Of a stretch of DNA of 5,326 bases, positions 1 to 5,326 are shown one piece after another. Under the pieces are notes generated by a model, which ran no database searches, had not been told where the DNA came from, and saw only the letters and a program-made list of their open reading frames with translations. The stretch's first letter is position 1. Each line of letters opens with the position of its first letter. The stretch comes from Synergistaceae bacterium (GTDB lineage: Bacteria; Synergistota; Synergistia; Synergistales; Synergistaceae): the NCBI GenBank assembly GCA_031274115.1, contig JAISQP010000054.1:1-5326 (forward strand). The letters are read 5' to 3'. Both the position numbers and the translations under genes were made by a program.

Positions 1-1304
1 GCGGCGACAGCCATCGGGGTCTTGAGGATGGCCCATACAGTGCTGCCTGCCGTTCCGCCAAGCGCTCCAGAGAAGAGTTCGAGGTTAGGCTCCACCCACC
101 CTGGCAATCCTTGCGACATCAGGAAGGCGAAGCCGACGATAAGGATGTTCCTCTGACTGCCCATATCCGCCCTCATCAGGTTCTGAATTCCAAGCGCGCC
201 TATCGTGCCGAAAAGCGTTATGTAGGCGCCGCCGATGACGGGATTCGGCATAGTCGCTATCAAAGCGCCGAACTTCCCGATGAATGACATAAATATTAGA
301 ATTATCGCGCCTATCCGAACGACATAGCGGCTCGCCACCCCTGTAAGCCCGATGAGGCCGATGTTCTCCGTGTAGGACGTGGTCGCGACCGATCCAAAGA
401 TACCAGAAAGCGCGCAGTTAAAACCTTCGGCTCCGATGCCCCGGCTGACCTGAGCCTCGCTCGGGTCGTCTATCCCCGCCGCGAAAGCGCATGAGTGGTA
501 GTCGCCGATCGACTCGATCATGACGCAGAGGAAGCCGGCGGAGATCGCCCCAACCGCCGCGGCTGAGAATTTCGGCATTCCCCAGGGCATTATGACCTTA
601 AGCCGCAGCCATTGAGCGTCAGCGACGGAGGCCAGGCTGACGTGAGCGGCGTGGCCTTCCGGGAACAGTCCTCCCAAAGATCCGATCAGGCAGATAATGT
701 ACGCTATAACGATGGACGCCAATATTGCGAAGATATTAAAATATTTGTTTTTGCTTATGAGGCTGAAGAAGAACACGAGTATCACGACGAGAAGCGATAT
801 CGGCCAGAAGGTGGACGCGCTGCCAACGGCCGTCCCGGCAAGGGAAAACCCTATTGCCATTATGGTCGGACCGATCACCACCGGCGTGATTATCCTGCGT
901 ATCTTTCCGACCAGCCCCGTGTAGCCGATCAGGCCAAGCGCGACGCCGCCGACGATGAGGGCGCCTCCAACGTGTTGCATGATGACCTCGGGCCCCTGGG
1001 CCTGATAGACGCCGATGATCGTCATGATCGGCGGAATGAAGCTGAAGCTGGACCCCTGGACTATCGGAAGCCCGGACCCCAGCTTCGGGTGCGTCTGGAT
1101 CAGAGTGGCAACGCCCATACCGAAGTATACGCATCCGATGAAAGCTGCTATCTGCTGCGGCGTCATTCCCATCGCCGGCCCGAAGATCAACGGCACGAGC
1201 GTAGTCGCTCCGAAGAGCGTCAGTACGTGCTGCGCCCCGGCCAGAATGGCAACCGGCAGTTCCGGTCTGTCCTCGATTCCGAAGATAACTTTTTTCTTAC
1301 CCAT
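1..1304 (-). CDS. NCS2/NAT-family xanthine/uracil-type permease, C-terminus cut off by window edge
   Basis: Inner-membrane nucleobase:cation symporter of the NCS2 (nucleobase-ascorbate transporter, NAT) family. It probably imports the substrate of the hydroxylase encoded upstream. The frame starts at ATG 1304 and stays open to base 1, giving 434 residues. Family members are usually about 430-490 residues, so only the last part is missing. Visible marks are the TM1 Gln-His pair (Q25-H26, followed by VLTLFGATTLVPL), the TM8 acidic segment around E264 (IESIGDYH), and the NAT signature ENIGLIGLTG at 313-322. Many long hydrophobic segments fit the 14-helix fold. The signature has E first and I third, as in uracil carriers such as UraA, but ends in T-G, as in the xanthine carrier XanQ, so purine versus pyrimidine preference is unclear. 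The start is supported by GGGAGGTG 8 nt upstream. It lies 26 nt behind the catalytic subunit gene and is probably cotranscribed with it. Confidence 0.95.
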   Translation of the reverse strand, partial: MGKKKVIFGIEDRPELPVAILAGAQHVLTLFGATTLVPLIFGPAMGMTPQQIAAFIGCVYFGMGVATLIQTHPKLGSGLPIVQGSSFSFIPPIMTIIGVYQAQGPEVIMQHVGGALIVGGVALGLIGYTGLVGKIRRIITPVVIGPTIMAIGFSLAGTAVGSASTFWPISLLVVILVFFFSLISKNKYFNIFAILASIVIAYIICLIGSLGGLFPEGHAAHVSLASVADAQWLRLKVIMPWGMPKFSAAAVGAISAGFLCVMIESIGDYHSCAFAAGIDDPSEAQVSRGIGAEGFNCALSGIFGSVATTSYTENIGLIGLTGVASRYVVRIGAIILIFMSFIGKFGALIATMPNPVIGGAYITLFGTIGALGIQNLMRADMGSQRNILIVGFAFLMSQGLPGWVEPNLELFSGALGGTAGSTVWAILKTPMAVA

Positions 1305-1312
1305 AAAAATCG

Positions 1313-1320
1313 CACCTCCC
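1313..1320 (-). promoter_or_regulatory. Shine-Dalgarno of the permease gene
   Basis: GGGAGGTG, read on the minus strand, sits 8 nt before ATG 1304 in the 26-nt gap after the catalytic subunit stop codon. It fixes the permease start. No terminator hairpin fits in this gap, which supports read-through from the hydroxylase genes. Confidence 0.8.
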
Positions 1321-1330
1321 ACAATTGGTA

Positions 1331-3766
1331 TTAACCCAGCTTTTTGCGCCACTCCTCGCAAACCTCGCGGTATTTTTTACCGCGATTCAGCTCGTAACCC
1401 CAGAAATCTTTATCTCCCCTCTCGGCCTCCTTCAACGCGGTGTAAACTCGCTCGCGGCTGAGCGGATAGGAGTGAATCCGAACGCCCAGGGCGTTGCAGA
1501 CCGCGTTATTGAGGGCCGGAGCGGGAGCTATCATGGAATGCTCGCCTATTCCCCTGTTGCCGTACGGCGACACCTCCTCGGGAGTCTCCTCCCAGAAATA
1601 ATCCGTTTCATCAGGAGTTTCGAGTATTGTGGCGATCTTGTAGTCTGTAAAATCCGCCGTCAGGAGTTTTCCGCGCTCGTCGTAGTACATGCCCTCCATG
1701 AGGCCGGCCGAGAGCCCCTGCACTGTGCCGCCTTCTATCTGCCCCCTTACGTTGATCGGGCTTATCGCCTTGCCGACGTCGTAACCGGCGGCGATCTTGT
1801 TTACCGCGATCTCGCCGGTAACCGGGTCGACCTCGGCGTCCACGGCTATGGCGCCTACCGTGAAATGAACGACGCTCTTGGGAGATTGTCCCGTCTCCTG
1901 GTCGGGATAGACTATGTCCGGCGGCGTCCAGCTTCCGACGCCGATGACAGGCCCGCCCTTCAGGAGACCGTCGGGCATGTGAAATCCGTTTTGGACCTTC
2001 GCGTCAATGGGCTCGGCAAGATTTTTTTTCGCGCACTTTACTATTCCGTTGTCTATCGCAATGTCGTCGGGCGAGACCTCCCAGTACTCCGCGTAAAGCG
2101 CGATCAGCTTCTCCCGAACTTCGGCGGAGGCGTGTTTTACGGCGGTCCCCATAATCCAGCAGGATCTGCTCGCAACCGTCTGCCAATCGTACGGATGGCT
2201 GTTCGTATCGGGAAATATACAGCGGATTTTATCGGCCGGAATCCCGAGCTCCTCCGAAACAATCTGGGTATAGGCGGTATAAGCGCCCTGCCCCATGTCC
2301 ATGGTGGCCGCCAGCACCTCGACCGTGCCGTCGCCCAGAAGTTTCACTATGGCGGAAGACGACGAGTCCGCCGGAATCGCCGGGGCTTTTATCGCGAGCG
2401 CCATGCCCTTTCCCCGTTTCCACCCCTTTCTCCTGGGCTCTTCCGTCGCGTTCAGCTTCACGCTTTCCGCTACGCGCTTTATGATCTTGTCGAGCGCGTG
2501 TCCGTGCATCGTCATGCCGGTACAAGTCGGCAAACCGGGCTTCAGGAGATTTTTAAGGCGGAATTCGACCGGATCCATTCCTATCTTCTTCGCGGCGATA
2601 TCCACTACAACTTCCATGGCGCCCATCAGCTCAGGAAGTCCGAAGCCCCTGTAAGCCGTTCCGTACGGTTTGTTCGTGTAGACGGCGTAACTGTCGGTCC
2701 ATACGTTCGGTATGTAGTAGCAGCCCGTCGATGTATAACCCGCGCTGCGAACCGGGTTGGACCCGTACTCCGCCGAAATGCCGGAGTCGAAGTAGAACGT
2801 GTTTTTTATCCCCTGTATCAGCCCATCGGAGTCGATGGCGAGGGCTATTCGCGAGACGTAGCCCTGCCTCACGCCGCATGTCGTCAGGACCTCCTCGCGC
2901 GGTATAAAGAGCTTGACCGGACGGCCCTTGATATCTTCGTTCATGGCGCCCGCCAGACAGAGAGCCTCTATCGTCATTCCGGCCTTGCCGCCGAACCCGC
3001 CGCCGATCGGAGGCGCGATGACCCTGATCTTGTGCAGCGGGTAATTCAAGCCTTTAGCCAGGATATCGCGCACGGCGAACGCCGACTGAGCGGAACTCCA
3101 TATACTCAGATTGCCGGTTGAGGGATCCTCGTGACAGACGCAGCAGAACGGCTCGAGAAAACCGTGCGCGATCTGAGGGCAGGAGACGATCTCTTCGACC
3201 ACGGCGGCGGCCTCTTTGAAGGCCTTATCCACATCGCCGCGCCTGATCTTGAACCAATTGCCGATATTGGTGCCGGGCTGCGGGTTGAGGAAATCGACCT
3301 TCTCGTAGCCGCCGAGGTTCGGATGCACAAGGATGGAGTTGTCCTGCGCGGCCTTTACCGGGTCGAGAATAGCGGGCAGCTCGTTGTAGGTAACCTTCAC
3401 CTTGCAGACGCCCTCCTCCGCGGCGTCCTCCGACTCGGCAATAACGAGCGCAACGGGATCGCCGACGTACCTGGCGTGCGTCACGGCCATTGGATTGCGA
3501 TCCATCAGATACAGCCCGAAACAGTAGTTAAAGTCTTTGCCGACCACGACCTTTACAACCCCCGGAACCTTCATCGCCTCGGCCGTATCTATCCGTACTA
3601 TCTCTCCATGCGCCACAGTCGAGTGGACAACCCTGGCGAAGAGAAGGTCGCCGCCGAACCTGAGATCGTCGGCGTACTGGAGGAAACCGCTCGCCTTCTC
3701 CACGTCGTAGGCTCTGTCGATCCACGCGCCAACGCCTGTCTTTGTCATCGTCCGCTTTGCGGTCAT
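1331..3766 (-). CDS. Molybdenum hydroxylase (xanthine dehydrogenase family), molybdopterin-binding catalytic subunit
   Basis: Catalytic large subunit, 811 residues, of a cytoplasmic three-subunit molybdenum hydroxylase that inserts water-derived oxygen into an N-heterocycle or aldehyde. The N-terminal hammerhead domain covers about residues 13-120 (GFLQYADDL near the start). The two molybdopterin-binding regions follow. Visible motifs are Q227 (SSAQSA, matching bovine Gln767), GGGFGGK at 255-261, AYRGFG at 371-376 (matching bovine Arg912 and Phe914), MGQG at 491-494, a later ASRS motif, and the base-catalyst Glu E742 in GIGEHS (matching bovine Glu1261). Residue 262 is Ala where xanthine oxidases have the substrate-binding Glu802, and bovine Arg880 aligns with Ser, with an Arg one position before it. 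Hypoxanthine/xanthine as substrate is therefore plausible but unproven. A charged tail of about 29 residues extends past the usual end. The ATG overlaps the stop of the [2Fe-2S] gene. A longer open frame reaching to 4156 is only read-through inside that gene. A second ATG at 3748 is less favoured. Confidence 0.95.
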   Translation of the reverse strand: MTAKRTMTKTGVGAWIDRAYDVEKASGFLQYADDLRFGGDLLFARVVHSTVAHGEIVRIDTAEAMKVPGVVKVVVGKDFNYCFGLYLMDRNPMAVTHARYVGDPVALVIAESEDAAEEGVCKVKVTYNELPAILDPVKAAQDNSILVHPNLGGYEKVDFLNPQPGTNIGNWFKIRRGDVDKAFKEAAAVVEEIVSCPQIAHGFLEPFCCVCHEDPSTGNLSIWSSAQSAFAVRDILAKGLNYPLHKIRVIAPPIGGGFGGKAGMTIEALCLAGAMNEDIKGRPVKLFIPREEVLTTCGVRQGYVSRIALAIDSDGLIQGIKNTFYFDSGISAEYGSNPVRSAGYTSTGCYYIPNVWTDSYAVYTNKPYGTAYRGFGLPELMGAMEVVVDIAAKKIGMDPVEFRLKNLLKPGLPTCTGMTMHGHALDKIIKRVAESVKLNATEEPRRKGWKRGKGMALAIKAPAIPADSSSSAIVKLLGDGTVEVLAATMDMGQGAYTAYTQIVSEELGIPADKIRCIFPDTNSHPYDWQTVASRSCWIMGTAVKHASAEVREKLIALYAEYWEVSPDDIAIDNGIVKCAKKNLAEPIDAKVQNGFHMPDGLLKGGPVIGVGSWTPPDIVYPDQETGQSPKSVVHFTVGAIAVDAEVDPVTGEIAVNKIAAGYDVGKAISPINVRGQIEGGTVQGLSAGLMEGMYYDERGKLLTADFTDYKIATILETPDETDYFWEETPEEVSPYGNRGIGEHSMIAPAPALNNAVCNALGVRIHSYPLSRERVYTALKEAERGDKDFWGYELNRGKKYREVCEEWRKKLG
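3763..3766 (-). promoter_or_regulatory. ATGA stop/start overlap with upstream Shine-Dalgarno
   Basis: The TGA stop of the [2Fe-2S] gene and the ATG start of the catalytic subunit share four bases (ATGA), a classic arrangement for translational coupling of subunits made in equal amounts. GGAAGGGG at 3777-3784 lies 10 nt before the ATG, inside the end of the upstream gene. This decides the catalytic subunit start. Confidence 0.85.
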
Positions 3767-4260
3767 TTGCAACACGCCCCTTCCACGCGGCATTCTCCAA
3801 CCTGCGCCCTCATCAGCTCCGAAGCCTTGCGGACGGCTCGCAAAATTCCGGCGTACCCGGTGCAGCGACAGAGATTGCCGGAGAGACGCTGTTTTATCTC
3901 CTCGTCGCTCGGAGACGGGTTTTCGCACAAGAGCGCATAGGCCGCGATTATCATGCCGGGGGTACAGAATCCGCACTGTATCGCGCCTTCCTCCACAACA
4001 GCCCTCTGAACCGGGTGCGGCGTTCCGTCCGGCGAGACAAGGCCCTCGGCGGTGAGGACCGATTTCCCTTCCACTTCGTAAGCCAGCGTCATACATGATT
4101 TGTTTGGACGCCCGTCGATCAGGACAGTGCACGCGCCGCACTCTCCTTCCTCGCATCCTCTCTTTACGCTGGTCGTCCCCATTGCCCGAAGGGCGCGCAA
4201 GAGCGTGACGTGCGCCGCCCCATTGAATTTTACGGCTCGCCCGTTAAGTATAAAGTCCAT
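3763..4260 (-). CDS. Molybdenum hydroxylase (xanthine dehydrogenase family), [2Fe-2S] iron-sulfur subunit
   Basis: Small electron-transfer subunit, 165 residues, a usual length for the family. It carries electrons from the molybdenum centre to FAD. The N-terminal plant-ferredoxin-type domain has cluster ligands C36, C41, C44 and C56 (GCEEGECGACTV). The C-terminal four-helix domain has C96, C99, C131 and C133 (QCGFCTPGM, then NLCRCTGY). All eight cysteines are present, so both clusters should form. There is no signal peptide or twin-arginine motif, so the enzyme is cytoplasmic. The last residues add three further cysteines (C157, C163, C164) outside the cluster motifs. ATG 4260 is preceded at 8 nt by AAGGAGG, which overlaps the stop codon of the FAD subunit gene 13 nt upstream. 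Family membership is essentially certain. This subunit alone does not tell the substrate. Confidence 0.97.
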   Translation of the reverse strand: MDFILNGRAVKFNGAAHVTLLRALRAMGTTSVKRGCEEGECGACTVLIDGRPNKSCMTLAYEVEGKSVLTAEGLVSPDGTPHPVQRAVVEEGAIQCGFCTPGMIIAAYALLCENPSPSDEEIKQRLSGNLCRCTGYAGILRAVRKASELMRAQVGECRVEGACCK

Positions 4261-4268
4261 CCCTCGCG

Positions 4269-4275
4269 CCTCCTT
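4269..4275 (-). promoter_or_regulatory. Strong Shine-Dalgarno of the [2Fe-2S] subunit gene
   Basis: AAGGAGG, read on the minus strand, lies 8 nt before ATG 4260 and shares two bases with the TAA stop of the FAD subunit gene (4274-4276). It is a near-consensus site at ideal spacing. Ribosomes ending the FAD gene would stop on top of it, which favours coupled translation. Confidence 0.85.
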
Positions 4276-5143
4276 AAAACCTTGCGGCGCAGATCGATAC
4301 GGAGCGCTTTACGAGTTCTCCGGTCTGCGCAAGTCGGTACTCTTTGCTGGCGCGTACATCCGTTATCGGATTTACCGCCGATTTCGCGGCCTTCGCGGCC
4401 TTCTCCAGGATCTCTTCACCCGGGGAGCGCTCGCAGCAGAGAATCTCTTCGGCCTCACGAGCCCTGACCGGGGTCGGCGCGACGGCGCCGCATGAGATCC
4501 GGTACCGCCTCACCTCGGGCGAATCGATAGCGACGCACGCAACGCCGACCTGAGCGAGATCCAGCGAGTTGCGCCTCCCGAGTTTGAGATAGCAGCTCGT
4601 AGATCTGCCTGTGACGGCTGGGACCCAGAGATGCGTGACAATTTCCGTCTTTAAAAGATCTGTCTTTCGGGGAGCTTTGATGAATTCATGCATGACGAGG
4701 AACCGCGAACCGCCCTCGCCTGTTATATGAACCTCCGCGTCGTACGCGCCCAGAATGGGGAGCATATCGCCGGACGGCACTGAAGAGACGACATTCCCCG
4801 CGACTGTCGCCTTGTTGCGGATGAGATGGTCGGAATGCGAGAGACAGGCGTCGAAGAGCCCCGGGTAGTTTTTTTGTACGTCAGGGTTCTCCGCTGCTTC
4901 GTTCACCGTGGCAAGAGCGCCGATGCGCAACCCCCTGCCCGGAAAGAAGGCAACCCCTCTGAGTTCGGGGATGAGAGTCAAGTCGACCACCCAGTCAGGA
5001 AAAACCGCTCGCTTTTTGATCCACACGAGGAGGTCTGTTCCCCCCGCTTTAAACATAAATTTTTCATCGTGCGCGTCCAAATCCCCGGCAACAGCCAACA
5101 CCCCATCCAGCGACCGCGGGCGCTCCACTTTGAACGATCGCAT
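4274..5143 (-). CDS. Molybdenum hydroxylase (xanthine dehydrogenase family), FAD-binding medium subunit
   Basis: FAD subunit, 289 residues, normal for the CoxM/XdhB-type family. It takes electrons from the iron-sulfur subunit and passes them to the final acceptor. The N-terminal FAD_binding_5-type domain shows the AGGTD phosphate-binding loop at 33-37, and then TVAGN at 113-117 and PSGD at 123-126, the second flavin-binding motif. The C-terminal CO-dehydrogenase flavoprotein domain shows [13 protein letters not shown] at 190-202 and a DVRASKEYR segment near the end. There is no insert of the kind that binds an extra [4Fe-4S] cluster in 4-hydroxybenzoyl-CoA reductase. I chose ATG 5143 because AAGGGGG lies 8 nt upstream. 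An in-frame GTG at 5149 would add two residues but sits only 2 nt from that site. It is the first gene of the operon, 13 nt before the [2Fe-2S] gene. Confidence 0.95.
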   Translation of the reverse strand: MRSFKVERPRSLDGVLAVAGDLDAHDEKFMFKAGGTDLLVWIKKRAVFPDWVVDLTLIPELRGVAFFPGRGLRIGALATVNEAAENPDVQKNYPGLFDACLSHSDHLIRNKATVAGNVVSSVPSGDMLPILGAYDAEVHITGEGGSRFLVMHEFIKAPRKTDLLKTEIVTHLWVPAVTGRSTSCYLKLGRRNSLDLAQVGVACVAIDSPEVRRYRISCGAVAPTPVRAREAEEILCCERSPGEEILEKAAKAAKSAVNPITDVRASKEYRLAQTGELVKRSVSICAARF

Positions 5144-5151
5144 TCGCACAA

Positions 5152-5158
5152 CCCCCTT
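5152..5158 (-). promoter_or_regulatory. Shine-Dalgarno deciding the FAD subunit start
   Basis: AAGGGGG, read on the minus strand, is 8 nt from ATG 5143 and only 2 nt from the in-frame GTG 5149. The spacing favours the ATG, making the protein two residues shorter than the longest open frame. Confidence 0.7.
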
Positions 5159-5168
5159 CTATATTTTA

Positions 5169-5198
5169 GTTATAACGAACGACCGACACATACGTTTA
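5169..5198 (-). promoter_or_regulatory. Weak candidate sigma-70-type promoter for the operon
   Basis: On the minus strand, TATAAC (5174-5169) matches five of six bases of the -10 consensus. An upstream TAAACG (5198-5193), 18 nt away, matches only three of six bases of the -35 consensus. Transcription would begin near 5162 with a short leader carrying the Shine-Dalgarno. An alternative pair is TCGAGA followed 18 nt later by TACAAA, further upstream, with four of six matches each. In AT-rich DNA such matches are common, so this is only a suggestion. Confidence 0.25.
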
Positions 5199-5326
5199 GA
5201 AAGGCTGAATTTGGGACTATGTCCATATTTTGTAGCTTATGCGATATTACAGTCTCGACTTGAGTATTGTCGTCGGCAAAATATCTATTTTTCTTTAAGT
5301 AATATGTTGAGGATAATATTGAGACT

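Larger units (their letters stand above)
5144..5326 (-). other. AT-rich upstream region, probable operon promoter region
   Basis: About 183 bases upstream of the operon are visibly richer in A and T than the genes to the left. This is where the promoter and any regulator site should lie. No gene with both ends inside is visible. A minus-strand frame is open from the right edge (5325) to TAA at 5170-5172. It could be the end of another gene, but its third codon positions are AT-rich, unlike the operon genes. No known purine riboswitch core was recognised. The region also holds the 11-bp palindrome GGACTATGTCC. Confidence 0.6.

Noticed and set aside
1305..1330. Possible terminator between catalytic subunit and permease
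   Set aside because: The run of T before the ATG has no stem in front of it. The only palindrome is the 6-base CAATTG.
612..1334. 240-codon plus-strand open frame
   Set aside because: Antisense to the permease, whose frame has clear family motifs. Its product is an unstructured, charged sequence.
1325..3121. 598-codon open frame on the plus strand
   Set aside because: It is fully antisense to the catalytic subunit, is rich in Arg and low-complexity residues, has no recognisable domain, and arises from codon bias in GC-rich DNA.
3131..3940. 269-codon plus-strand open frame
   Set aside because: Antisense to the catalytic and [2Fe-2S] subunit genes, with no domain match by eye.
3767..4156. 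N-terminal extension of the catalytic subunit frame by 130 codons
   Set aside because: It lies inside the [2Fe-2S] gene in another frame and is Arg-rich nonsense. Homology begins just after the ATG at 3766, which has its own Shine-Dalgarno.
5150..5240. Possible purine riboswitch in the leader
   Set aside because: The conserved purine aptamer core and paired stems are not present in order. Only short matches such as ATATGG appear.
5251..5326. Inverted repeat AGTCTC (5251-5256) and GAGACT (5321-5326)
   Set aside because: Arms of only six bases separated by 64 bases are expected by chance, and one arm touches the window edge.

Overview
The window carries one leftward (minus-strand) gene cluster that fills almost all of it. 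It has three genes for a heterotrimeric molybdenum hydroxylase of the xanthine dehydrogenase family, followed by a nucleobase permease that runs off the left edge. In transcription order, from right to left, these are: an AT-rich upstream region (about 5144-5326), the FAD subunit (5143 to 4274), the [2Fe-2S] subunit (4260 to 3763), the molybdopterin catalytic subunit (3766 to 1331), and an NCS2/NAT-family permease (1304 to beyond base 1). The gaps are 13 nt, a 4-nt ATGA overlap and 26 nt. Each gene has a purine-rich Shine-Dalgarno sequence, and no terminator is visible between genes, so this looks like a single operon.

How the genes fit together: the permease would bring in a purine or related N-heterocycle. 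The molybdopterin subunit would hydroxylate it with water-derived oxygen. Electrons would then pass through the two [2Fe-2S] clusters to FAD on the medium subunit and on to an acceptor such as NAD+ or ferredoxin. Xanthine or hypoxanthine catabolism is the obvious reading. However, the active site departs from the bovine-type xanthine oxidase pattern (Ala instead of Glu after GGGFGGK), and the permease signature mixes uracil-type and xanthine-type residues. The substrate is therefore open.

The organism is a bacterium with GC-rich genes and strong Shine-Dalgarno sites. A three-gene rather than fused hydroxylase next to an NCS2 permease is common in anaerobic Firmicutes and Synergistota. Assignment to such a group is an inference, not something the sequence proves.

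The only non-coding stretch of note is the 183-bp upstream region. It is clearly richer in AT than the genes and should hold the promoter. It has one weak promoter candidate, a short palindrome, and a 51-codon open frame entering from the right edge that could be the tail of another gene. I see no RNA gene, mobile element, CRISPR array or clear riboswitch. The several long plus-strand open frames are antisense shadows.
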